From the NCBI GenBank assembly GCA_029547205.1, contig JAKPPT010000020.1, positions 141,014-205,013 on the forward strand: a DNA stretch of 64,000 nt, read 5' to 3'. Source of the DNA: Spirochaetota bacterium (GTDB lineage: Bacteria > Spirochaetota > Spirochaetia > Treponematales > UBA12059). Positions 51,201-59,600 of the stretch are shown piece by piece. The notes beneath the pieces are model-generated. The model ran no database searches. It saw only the letters and a list, made by a program, of their open reading frames with translations, and was not told the DNA's origin. Each line of letters opens with the position of its first letter. The first letter of the stretch is position 1. A program made the position numbers and the translations under genes.

Positions 51201-54178
51201 TGGGTAAAGCTCTCGGGGTATCCATCGGCATCCCCCGCGCCGTCGTTGTAATTCTCGTTGCGGTCGATTACCACATGGCCCGATGCCGGGAAAATCTGAC
51301 CGGAGCTGCGTTCAAACCAGACTTCGATCTTGCTGACGCCCTTGACGGCGCCGGTGTCGTTGGCGGTACCGAGGATATTCGCGAGGTTCGTAGTGTAGTC
51401 GATCATCTTGTTGTTGAGGTCGGTGACATCGGTGGTGAGCGTCGCGGTAGGCGCGATATTATCGATAAGGTATTTGATATTGCGTTCGCTGATATTGTTG
51501 CTGTCGTCCGTCAGTTTAATGCGAAGATTCAAGGTACCAGCGCTATTATTGAACTGTCCGCTGTTTATGGTCGTAGTGTTAATATTGAGGTTTATAGGAA
51601 TGGACTGTGCTGGTGTTATGCTGATGGGCGTATAGGTGCCCCCATTGTTGTAGCTTATCTGCGCCGCGGTAACCTGCACATTATCCTGGGCTGTGAACGA
51701 GAAAGCAAAGGTGCCGCGCTGTACGGTGTTTTCTTCGGGAGTAATTCCGGTTACCGACGGCAGGGTGTTGTCAAAGCGCACGTAGAGTTCGACTTCGTTT
51801 CCGGTAACGTCAGCGGTCATGTTATCCTTGGTATCCACCGCGCGGAGCCTGATCCTGAAATTGCCGTTATGCGCGCCGCCAGGGTTTCCCGTAGCGCTCG
51901 AAAGGTCATAGAGCTCGCCATTATTGTTAAGAATTTTGTACCAGAGGCTCGTTCCGTCTATCGTAATCCAGGTCGGGGTCGTCGTGAGCTTAATCGAGCC
52001 GGGCGCGCCGGTAAGCTGCTCACAGTAGCGCTCCGTTGTTCCGTCAAAAATGGCCATAAGCGCCATTTCCACATGGTGTACGGCGTCATCGTCGGAAGCG
52101 ATACCCTGTACCTTAATGGAGCCGGGAATCTGGTAGGCGGTGCCGTAGGTGTTGCCAAAGTTGCCTGGCGTAAGCACCTGGGTTATGGATGGCCTGTCTC
52201 CGTCGGGATCTGCGTCAATATAGTAGGAACCGACCGCGGGGCTTGCGGGGTTGCCGCCCATGCTGGTTGTTAAGGTGGTGTTACCTGCTTTGTCCACTGC
52301 CTTGAGCCTGACCGGGACGCGGAAAATATTGTTTCCCATGTCGTAGCCGTACGTCGTGTTGGCAAGGGTGTTAACATCCATGCTGTACGTCCAGCTGTAG
52401 GTGTCGTCAAGGAGAATTTCCTCGCCATTCTTTTCGAAGACTAGATAGACCTTATCAAGAAGAATGTTGTCGTTTGCAGTACCGCGGAAGGTTTTGTAAC
52501 CATTAACGCTGGTTCCTGACGCGGGACTCGAAATCGAAAGACCTGTAGGAGCGGTGCGGTCAATCGTGATGACGATGTTGTTGATGGTGGATTTTCCTCC
52601 GGTATCCGTGACCCGTGCCTTAATCGTAAAAACACCATCTGTGGGGAAGCTTGCTTGCGTAATGTTGAAATGCCATGTGACGCTTTGCGATCCAGCTCCG
52701 GTATCGAGGACGGCGGCCTGATAGCCATGTCCCGCATCGATATATATTTCGATGCCGCCATTGTTTATATTGGACATTCCAAAAGAATTGGCTGTTCCTG
52801 AAATAACGACCGGATTACCGTTTTTATAGTCTCCTGCGGCGGGCGAGCTTATGGTAATCTCTGGCGCGTCCGCGTCGATAGTGAAGGGTACCCAGTTCCC
52901 GAGCCTGACATTGGTATCGGCATCGGTTGCCCGAATTCTAAGTTCGTAGACGCGGGCAGACAACGCGGAACCATCGACAGAGTAGTTCCCGAAGAGCGCT
53001 TTTGAGACCCAGTTTACTACCATGCCATCGCCGCTGACATCTATGTCATCCCCAGGTACGCCAATATGGTCGTCTTTGTACCAGGCGGATTCCACATAGA
53101 CTCCGGGACTTGTTTCGACCCGGAACTGCAGTTCTACCAAGGCAACTCCGTTTGCGTCCTGTACGACGCCGCTTGCCTTCGCGTTCTTGGAAATGGTGTT
53201 TTCTCCGGCGGTCTTTCCCTGTTCGGGGTTTGATACGGTGATGATAGGAAGATTCGCGCTCTGGTCACAGGTGTAGTACACCATCTGGGTGTCGGGAAAG
53301 CCGAGTCCCGGAGCGTAACGCCTTGTACCGGCTAGTTTATTGAGATTGATGCTATTTACTTCGCTTTGTGTCCCATTTTCCAGCGCCATAATGTCCTCAA
53401 CGGTAAGACCTCTCGGATCGAGCGCGGTAATCAGGCTGGACATATAGAACCAGGTATTTTCGTTGCCTGAGCGGTCCCATGCCTTGACGGCAAAGTACGC
53501 GTCTTCCGGCGCCAAATTGCCTAAATTCCCGTACTCAGCAGGGTCCAGTGTAACGGAAAACGAGTTGGTGCCGATTGAAGCGTCATCGGGGGAGGTGTAC
53601 ACAAGCGCACTGTCCGATTTCCGGTAGATATACACCCTGACTTTTCTGATGCTGAACTGGTCTGCAGCGGAACCCTTTATTGTAATCTCATTCCATAACG
53701 GAGTATTGGAATAGTCTGCCGTGCTCACTATAAGGGTAAACATGACCACAGGAGCTTTATTGTCAAAATAGATGACAAACCGGGTTTCTGTTGATTTTCC
53801 AGCGCTGTCTGTGACGGTTACGATAAAGTCTTTGGGACCATCTGAGTATTGGGTTGTGTTGATGGTAGCTTTCCATATACTTCCAGAAACCGTCGCAGGA
53901 ATAGTTACAGTGGAAGATCCTTCTTGAAATTGGAGCGTTACTCTGTCTACAGCTATGTCATCGGTAGATGTACCGCTCAGGGTAATTGTGCCACGTACAT
54001 AATCACCATTTTGGAGAGCACGGGCACCGCTTCCTTCATCTACAGTTTCGATTTTGATGCCTGGTACTGCAACGTCGACTTTTCCGCCAAGACCAAAAAG
54101 AGGACTATTGCAGGCAGTTATTACACTTGCAAGTAGCGTAATAATAAAAAAATAAAGAGATAGTTTTTTAATGGACAT
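48218..54178 (-). CDS. Giant surface lipoprotein with Ig-like repeats and C-terminal beta-propeller
   Basis: A 1986-residue lipoprotein with a lipobox Cys at residue 23 (SVITAC). Residues about 60-1370 are a string of some twelve Ig-like modules, each opening with a phrase like ITLSGTSTDD or VVISGTAN and closing with IDRTAP or FDNKAP-type linkers. DVVPYIT near 1385 marks the end of the array. It is followed by an IPT/TIG-like module (SITVKGFNL near 1420) and about 470 residues of repeated strands with HIAYQDSFNG, TPYISYKG and VIGYCNN motifs, consistent with a beta-propeller. It may bind host, polysaccharide or other cells. A paralog lies at 56623-63999. GGGGGA precedes the ATG. Confidence 0.9.
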   Translation of the reverse strand: MSIKKLSLYFFIITLLASVITACNSPLFGLGGKVDVAVPGIKIETVDEGSGARALQNGDYVRGTITLSGTSTDDIAVDRVTLQFQEGSSTVTIPATVSGSIWKATINTTQYSDGPKDFIVTVTDSAGKSTETRFVIYFDNKAPVVMFTLIVSTADYSNTPLWNEITIKGSAADQFSIRKVRVYIYRKSDSALVYTSPDDASIGTNSFSVTLDPAEYGNLGNLAPEDAYFAVKAWDRSGNENTWFYMSSLITALDPRGLTVEDIMALENGTQSEVNSINLNKLAGTRRYAPGLGFPDTQMVYYTCDQSANLPIITVSNPEQGKTAGENTISKNAKASGVVQDANGVALVELQFRVETSPGVYVESAWYKDDHIGVPGDDIDVSGDGMVVNWVSKALFGNYSVDGSALSARVYELRIRATDADTNVRLGNWVPFTIDADAPEITISSPAAGDYKNGNPVVISGTANSFGMSNINNGGIEIYIDAGHGYQAAVLDTGAGSQSVTWHFNITQASFPTDGVFTIKARVTDTGGKSTINNIVITIDRTAPTGLSISSPASGTSVNGYKTFRGTANDNILLDKVYLVFEKNGEEILLDDTYSWTYSMDVNTLANTTYGYDMGNNIFRVPVRLKAVDKAGNTTLTTSMGGNPASPAVGSYYIDADPDGDRPSITQVLTPGNFGNTYGTAYQIPGSIKVQGIASDDDAVHHVEMALMAIFDGTTERYCEQLTGAPGSIKLTTTPTWITIDGTSLWYKILNNNGELYDLSSATGNPGGAHNGNFRIRLRAVDTKDNMTADVTGNEVELYVRFDNTLPSVTGITPEENTVQRGTFAFSFTAQDNVQVTAAQISYNNGGTYTPISITPAQSIPINLNINTTTINSGQFNNSAGTLNLRIKLTDDSNNISERNIKYLIDNIAPTATLTTDVTDLNNKMIDYTTNLANILGTANDTGAVKGVSKIEVWFERSSGQIFPASGHVVIDRNENYNDGAGDADGYPESFTQNSGGWQWGFRFNSSLITDGDITVYYQVFDEAGNSQIYSTAGAIKNNKPYISAIVLETDRNGDTDTTDDEERVRLERQTDINGEYTSTWKRFVLDAAGAKKDAGAVFTMTNSALTVMNSRFTARFEVASGNGTKYYYALAPNGSTTLLNWVTTADYTVTDTDFGSGGWTENANNTLSIQVRDSASGTPLTTAIQNFVVYVDNTDNTAPAARMNQLSSIDVSGYDANNKAAWLGHIEPWNQSPWDNQDPGFNKANEYFGNDADVSGTVIFSGTASDDQRIENFYMWIDLDGDNTVDANEEQPVATFSGSTLVPQANTLGTWSATSQTLNASGHNVAWKFEWNSTGVSGVARSNIRVRARVTDFGTNPSPQLPETPTDTTSIAGGFNIMKVDVVPYITEVITLLNTLLGSDYNRSADGKYPVWIKSTGTATYESITVKGFNLAPTTLSGASSDIRISKDPDAYDATYTTKQGTGLTASVVNPNTELTVTMQTTGSGYLTIIANGIPSLNNINNDTLSANTVDTPLLQSSLDDDRYFAVWDYNPLRLNASAPRAKNAVYPSMAMSGNTPQFAYVNNSEGYGLALYWNGTSEIKIYENWDLFTFTSLALNSDNNRAALYDINVVQQGTDFIGDKGGIMVNLYYDPPNTTWNGTTYFYRDYNVWLDNLYKTGNLAVLDRYQYPTVKLVGTSALSHLFYSAYDSIDDRIIFRYFKAGTNQTDVGGGVPANATTITDTATNLYVNNTEIVQRNQNNTWPVYTDNATNNRRFNQDNNAGNTNAGQYIGTGTNLGIYSAVAGVSTGASTARAVLIYYSGTTLYYIYATNDANTAWSAPVSLDTNCGGAYVSVVVDKDSHVHIAYQDSFNGDVVYIYVPTYSDPATRKRVVVDSYLTVGEKLTLTVPSNSNTPYISYKGVGNTAKVAWYKGTPAVATLTDGVNSSGKLNGTWEVQIIPYRIIDSDTNRFNVGVGTNGLPVIGYCNNVPGAKGLEYITALAELAN

Positions 54179-54433
54179 AAAGGATCCCCCTCTAAACTAA
54201 TGGTGCTAAACCATATTACTTAGATATGATATGTAAGTATGGTTTGCAGTGCCTAAGTGGCACTATACGTGCTTCCATGAATTATTATCGACAATATAAT
54301 AAAATTCGACAGGTTTGTCGCATTTATAAGTATATCACATTACAAAAATTAAACAAGTGTTCTTTTTTGTACACAGGATCGCATGAGTAAAAAATTGATA
54401 AATGTGATGAGTCAGCAAACAATTCATTACGAG
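54179..54433. promoter_or_regulatory. Intergenic region ahead of the giant lipoprotein gene, with inverted repeats
   Basis: No gene is seen. AAACCATA (54208) pairs with TATGGTTT (54238), GTGCC/GGCAC (54249-54263) is a perfect hairpin, and CGACA/TGTCG (54307-54320) is another. The rest is AT-rich. This dense symmetry suits regulated transcription of the giant gene; I could not place a convincing promoter. Confidence 0.4.
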
Positions 54434-55378
54434 CTATCGTGTTTTTTTAATGAGTATGAGCATTTGCGAGACGTTCTCCTGTGCTTCTGTAAATAAGTTC
54501 GCATACGTTTTCCAGTTTTTATACTTAAACGAAAATGCTGCAAGTTCAGCATCGGATGGCAGTGGGTTTCCGAATTGAACATAAGCATTCGTCAAAAACC
54601 GATTAGTATAATTCTGGCGGTAGTTAGCGATCCATGTATTCAAGAGCATTTCGCGAGTCTTAAGAATTGCTTCTGCATCGAGCGACGGATCTTTATGAGC
54701 ATATAAATTATGTATGCGTTCGACAAAATCGGGGAACAGACTTTCGAATGTGCGTGCATCGCGCTGTTCAGAAATATAACGAGCTAAAATGGGTGACGCG
54801 GGGCTAATCTTTTTACGCAGGAACTCTTCGGTTGCTTTCTCTGCAAGAAAACATGCCAAAGTATCTGCATCCTTACGTTTAAGTGTCTTTACGGCAAAGC
54901 GGTACATGATCAGTTGCATAACGCGTTCAATTTTGCGCTCGTAAGGCCAGCTTACCCAGGCTTCGAGGAGCGGCGCTAACTTGTTGCCAATCACGAGTGG
55001 ATTGCGGGTGGTTATGAAAACCTCTTTACCCTCTTTTTCCAGTGCAGTCTTTTTAGCAAGTGCAGCGTCCTGGTTGGTAAAGACTAGACTTGTAACAGGC
55101 TTTAATGTCATGGGACTCACTGCAGTAAGTTCCCAGGTGAGTGCGGTTGCAGATCCTGGTAGAAACTTTAGTAAGTTCTTTTCTGTTTTGATGCCGTACT
55201 CTGATGCGCAGAACTGCATGACTTCCGTCGCACTGTCTATCATGGAGACTATTTCGCTGTTATGCGCATAGTTGATTTTGGCTTCATCAAGACTAAGTGC
55301 CTTTTGGCTTCCGGCAGGACACGAAGCCAACGCTGCCACAAGAATAACCATTAAGCTCGTGTATAGTATTCGTTTCAT
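54434..55378 (-). CDS. Aminopeptidase-like (PF10023/COG4324 type) lipoprotein lacking the zinc motif
   Basis: A lipoprotein of about 314 residues with Cys at residue 20 (ALASC). The order of segments follows COG4324 putative zinc aminopeptidases: a helical start, TWELTAVSPMTLKPVTSLVF near 80, a strand ending VFITTRNPLVIG, and the region that normally reads HExxH. Here that position is QLIMYRFAVKTLKR near 157, with no His or Glu pair, and then LACFLAEKATEEFL where the family has the second metal Glu. The protein should therefore be catalytically dead or a binding protein. ATG 55378 has a TTGCGT-17-TATAAT promoter ending 7 nt away. Confidence 0.7.
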   Translation of the reverse strand: MKRILYTSLMVILVAALASCPAGSQKALSLDEAKINYAHNSEIVSMIDSATEVMQFCASEYGIKTEKNLLKFLPGSATALTWELTAVSPMTLKPVTSLVFTNQDAALAKKTALEKEGKEVFITTRNPLVIGNKLAPLLEAWVSWPYERKIERVMQLIMYRFAVKTLKRKDADTLACFLAEKATEEFLRKKISPASPILARYISEQRDARTFESLFPDFVERIHNLYAHKDPSLDAEAILKTREMLLNTWIANYRQNYTNRFLTNAYVQFGNPLPSDAELAAFSFKYKNWKTYANLFTEAQENVSQMLILIKKTR

Positions 55379-55385
55379 GTTCACC

Positions 55386-55414
55386 ATTATACTACAGGTC
55401 TTTTGTGAACGCAA
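55386..55414 (-). promoter_or_regulatory. Promoter of the pseudo-aminopeptidase lipoprotein gene, likely leaderless
   Basis: On the minus strand, TTGCGT, 17 bp, perfect TATAAT. Predicted transcription start is one base before ATG 55378. No Shine-Dalgarno sequence is seen. Confidence 0.6.
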
Positions 55415-55493
55415 AGCAACACAATCTTAGTGGGCAACAAACTGAGCGCTTTTGATTATTGCTTTAGCTTTGGGTATGGGGTATAACAGAGTT

Positions 55494-55892
55494 ATGAATA
55501 TATTGATAGTAGCTTTTGGCGGTGGGCTCGGTGCAGTATGCCGGTACTGCTTATCCAAGGTGCTTTCAGAACACGGGAGCAACTACATTCCGCTCGGTAC
55601 CATTACCGTTAACCTCGTGGGATCGTTTCTTATTGGATTTTTGTTCGAGGCTTTTGCTGTGTATGAGGTTCGGCCGGCTACAAGGCTTTTCTTGACGACA
55701 GGCTTTCTTGGAGGTTTTACGACCTTTTCCACCTATGCTCTGGAATCCGTAAACCTTTTACGCGAGCGCCAGTATCTCCGTGGCTTTCTAGACATAGCGT
55801 TCCATGATGTACTTGGTCTTGTTATGGTTGTGCTTGGGGTACTTGCGTTCAAGGGAATCCGCTATGCAGTAGGGGGTGGCACCCATGATTGA
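55494..55892 (+). CDS. crcB: Fluoride channel CrcB/FluC
   Basis: FluC exports fluoride as a dual-topology dimer. The 132 residues have four membrane segments. GGGLGAVCRYCLS near 9, GTITVNLVGSFLIG near 34 with the conserved Asn, and TGFLGGFTTFSTYALE near 69 with the Phe/Thr/Ser pore and Na+ site are all present. ATG 55494 fits the family start. I looked for a fluoride riboswitch upstream and saw none. It overlaps a DUF190 gene, a known companion. Confidence 0.94.
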   Translation: MNILIVAFGGGLGAVCRYCLSKVLSEHGSNYIPLGTITVNLVGSFLIGFLFEAFAVYEVRPATRLFLTTGFLGGFTTFSTYALESVNLLRERQYLRGFLDIAFHDVLGLVMVVLGVLAFKGIRYAVGGGTHD

Positions 55893-56214
55893 GGAAGAAG
55901 ATAAGCTTCTCCGCATATTCATCAACGAAAAGGACATGTACAAGCACCAGCCCTTGTTTGAAGTTATTATTCACAAAGCACGGGAGCTCGGCATAGCAGG
56001 TGCTACGGTATTTAAGGGTATTATGGGTTATGGTGCCGACAAGCGCATGAAAACCAACTCCATTCTTGAGCTATCGTCGGACATGCCCCTTGTCATAGAA
56101 ATTGCTGACAAGCCAGAGATGATTGAAAAATTGCTCCCATTCCTTGAGGAATCGGTCGCGGAGGGTTTTGTCACGCTTGAATCGGTGCACGTGTACAAGT
56201 TTAGAAAGCGGTAG
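55885..56214 (+). CDS. DUF190 protein, CrcB companion
   Basis: This 109-residue cytoplasmic protein has the DUF190 alpha-beta fold (LLRIFINEKDMYKHQPLFEV near the start, GATVFKGIMGYG near 43). Such proteins sit beside crcB in many genomes and are thought to help fluoride resistance; mechanism is unknown. The ATG at 55885 overlaps crcB by 8 nt; a GTG 9 nt earlier is less likely. Confidence 0.85.
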   Translation: MIEEEDKLLRIFINEKDMYKHQPLFEVIIHKARELGIAGATVFKGIMGYGADKRMKTNSILELSSDMPLVIEIADKPEMIEKLLPFLEESVAEGFVTLESVHVYKFRKR

Positions 56215-56218
56215 AAAG

Positions 56219-56458
56219 CGATTTGATTATATACCATTATTTGGCGTGGATTTTCAGTTCAATTGTAAAAATGTACCAACTGTAAAAGAGTACTATTCTT
56301 GGGATTGGGGAAAAAATCCTATATACATAAAGACGTATGGTTTCGTGATTTTTGCGAACCTACGCTGGAAGGATAAAGCAAGGGAGCCCGTAAAGACAGC
56401 CGCTTCTTGGCTGCAGGAGAAGAGGAGAAGAAGAAAAAGGCTGAATACCAGCAGGTAA
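56219..56458 (+). pseudogene. Possible gene remnant with no start codon
   Basis: One frame reads FDYIPLFGVDFQFNCKN, then YYSWDWGKNPIYI and ANLRWKDK, ending in an Arg/Lys-rich tail. The composition is protein-like, but there is no start codon or ribosome binding site after the DUF190 stop. It may be the 3' end of a gene lost by deletion. I recognise no family. The remaining 165 bp up to 56623 hold only the terminator at 56522-56548. Confidence 0.35.
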
Positions 56459-56521
56459 TTATGTTGTTTCATGGCTATAAATATAACCCTTTCTTTGGAA
56501 ACTGGAAACGTTTTGTAACAA

Positions 56522-56548
56522 ACAGGAGGGGGATACACCCCCTCCTGT
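56522..56548. terminator. Strong bidirectional hairpin downstream of the second giant gene
   Basis: ACAGGAGGGGG and its complement form a perfect 11-bp GC-rich stem with a five-base loop. T-rich stretches flank both sides. Confidence 0.8.
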
Positions 56549-56622
56549 CTTGTTTAATTATTTGGTTGTAATTTTGCATATTCAATGCGATCGGCAAGCC
56601 AACCAAAAAATCATTTTGGCAA

Positions 56623-59600
56623 TTACTCTGGTAATAATTTTGAATATTCTATTGTACTAGCAGAATATCCACAAATGGGGTTGCCACTTGTATCGAAATC
56701 CAAATTCACTCGTGTGAATTTTGTTACACCTCCCTGTGGTATTGTATTTACAGGTACAGTCATAAACTCCCAATCACCTGTTACCCCGGTTCCGTCGTAC
56801 TTAAATCCATCTGTCACATTTGGCATAGTGTTTTTGAAGTATGCCAGTTTTATAGAATCCCTCGTACCATTTTCGGAGTTATTATAATAAGCAATATAGG
56901 GTATACCATTGCGAGCTTTGATATCTGTAAATATACCTACCGATTGGGCTGCATCAACTATAACGCTTTTTGCATTATCGGCATCTTGGAAACTGGATAA
57001 ATAAGTATAGCGTAAATCACCATTTTCTGTGTCATACGATGCTATATGTATTGGATCGTTTGTACCTGCATTTCCATCAGTTTGAATGAAAATTGATACA
57101 TACCATCCATTATAGGATGGTCCAACATCTTTAGGGGTTGACCAGTACACAGTGTCAGTAGGATTAGCTAAATCTATACCCTGCGGTGTGATCATGTCAG
57201 AAGTAGTAGTATATGTGAGTTTTAGTTTACTAGCCTCTGAGTCGTAATATACAATAACTACTACATTAGCATCGGTAACACCCATAGCGATATACTGAGA
57301 TCCTTTTGCGACAGCAACTTTTCTGGATGTATCATTAGATGTAACAGTAACATCACTTTGATTACTTCGACGAGGGGTGTATAACACTACACTTCCTCCG
57401 TTAAGTCCCACTCTGAAATTACGGAATAGTATTTGTTCTGTATAGTAATCATACCATGCCAAATAAATTCTACTATATTGTCCTGCAGTATTGGACCTCC
57501 CTTTAACGATTAGATTTATATTTTGGTATCTACCAAGTTGTAATCCAGGGGAATAATTAACTGAATCTAAGTCGATGGCGTTATTATTAGCTGCACTTGA
57601 CAATACTCCAGTATATCCAGACCAGTAAGGCGATGTGGCTGCCCCATTTGTATATCCTGGAGTTGTTTCAAATATGTTATAAAAATATACCATACGACCA
57701 TTATTAAAATTATTAACAGAAACCATGTGATAGAAGCCATCTTCATCACGAGCCATTGCAAGTTGATCCGCAGCAAGAATTCTTACAATACCTATATTGC
57801 TACTTGACGTTCCTCTTCTAACCTGTAAGTCATTAGATGCACTCCCTTGAATGTATCCCCAAATTGGCGTATTCCCCTCCATTATCATCTTAGGAAAAAA
57901 TGAATTAGAGAGGTTTGTTTCCGACGTAACAGTGAAGAAGTTTATATATCTATCATCGGACAATTTAAAATTAGAAATATAGATATTTGGTTCTTGATTG
58001 TACGTTTTTTCGTTGTCGTTAATGTTATTTATTGTTGGTATCGGAGTTATATCCGTACCAGTAATTACATTTAACCACCCGGAGTTATTACTGTTATTCT
58101 GAACTTTCAAAATGTTATAAGGATAAGCAGGAACAGTAAAGGTTAATGCTTGTCCAACCAGAGTAGTATCATCCAATCCGGTTTTATAGGATATTGTTGA
58201 TATTCTAACGCCATTAGTAATTGGTTTTAGATTAAAACCTTCAATAGTTATGAAATCACTGGTTGAACCATTTTTTATACTATATTTCCCGTTTGCGGAC
58301 CTGATATTATTATCTTTAATTCCTCCATCTGTTAACTTCTCTGTTTTAATTCTAGTAATATACGGCACCACATCGAACTTGAGCGTCGCGTGCGGGTCAG
58401 AGTTGTTGGTGCTTCCATCGGTTGCACGGAAGGCGATAGTTTTGTTAAGGCCTGCAACACCTGTTACCACTGCAGTATTCCACTTATAGACAAAGGTCAC
58501 AGTGTGGCCGTCTTCGGTGAGCGCCTGGGATTCAATCGTAAGTCTTGCATCAGCGCTCGCGAGCTTCGTGCCGTCCCAGTTTGCTATAACAGTGTTAGTG
58601 CCTATGCCCTCACCGGTGATATCCAGGCTTGATATCCTGTTGTTGTCGGTTATGGTGCCGCGGAGGTAGATTTCACCTGACACTTTGGGGTCATCATCAT
58701 TGCCGTAGGCGGCTTTAATGGTGTTCCATGCGCTCACCGTATTATCTGCATGGAGTTCCATGTGTCCTTTCTTAACACCACTATCGACAGGTATACCATT
58801 CGCCTGAGTTAACGGCGTGGGTGTGAGTACGGGCTTTATAGTATCTGTAGTATCAAGCACCCGAATAACCATGGTCTGCTTTGTTGGTATGTTGTCATTG
58901 TCTTTTACAACGACTTCCAGCGTGTAGTCGCCCGCGGTCGGGAACTGGGCGGAACCAATAGTTATGGTAATGGGGCTCAAAGGATTCGTCTCAACATTAC
59001 CGCCCGCTCCGAATCCTGTGAGGAGTCCGCGGGAGCCTGGGCTCGGCGGAATGATGTTGATAACCGTACTCGCTATAGTGCCATTGGGGTCTGACGACTG
59101 GATGTTAAAGTATATTCTGCCATTTTTAATCTTGATTGGCTGGCTAGTGGCATAACGGTCTATTGAGCCCGCGGGATAGTAGTAGTCGAGTATTTCTGTT
59201 ACTGAGCCAGGTACATCGACAATCTGAGTGTTGTTATTGTAGTCAGAGCCTATCTTGATTCTGCTTATTGATGGCCCTGAGTTCGCGATAAAGCCGCGAC
59301 GAGCCTTGTGAATCCTGTTTCCAGCGAGGTCGTAAATCACATAGTGAATGTCTACCTGGCCGTCGGGGAGGTACTGGCTGTCGAAGTATGCCCGCCAGCG
59401 CTGGGCTCCGCCATCTATACCGATAAACTCATAGTAGCCGTCACCATCCGCATCCGCACCGGTGCTGATGCTGCTCATTTCTGTGGGTCTATCAATCTTA
59501 ATGACATAGTTATCACCATAACCACTGTCTGACCAGCTCACAAAGGGAACCGTCTCGCTGGAGGCTGACCAGGTTCCGGTGCCTTCGTCATAGATATCTA

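Noticed and set aside
51275..52273. 332-residue plus-strand ORF inside the first giant gene
   Set aside because: It lies antisense to a clear lipoprotein frame, has no ribosome binding site or recognisable domain, and results from the GC-rich codon use of the Ig array.
55380..55494. Fluoride riboswitch upstream of crcB
   Set aside because: I looked for the conserved GGNGATGG-type core and pseudoknot strands and did not see them.
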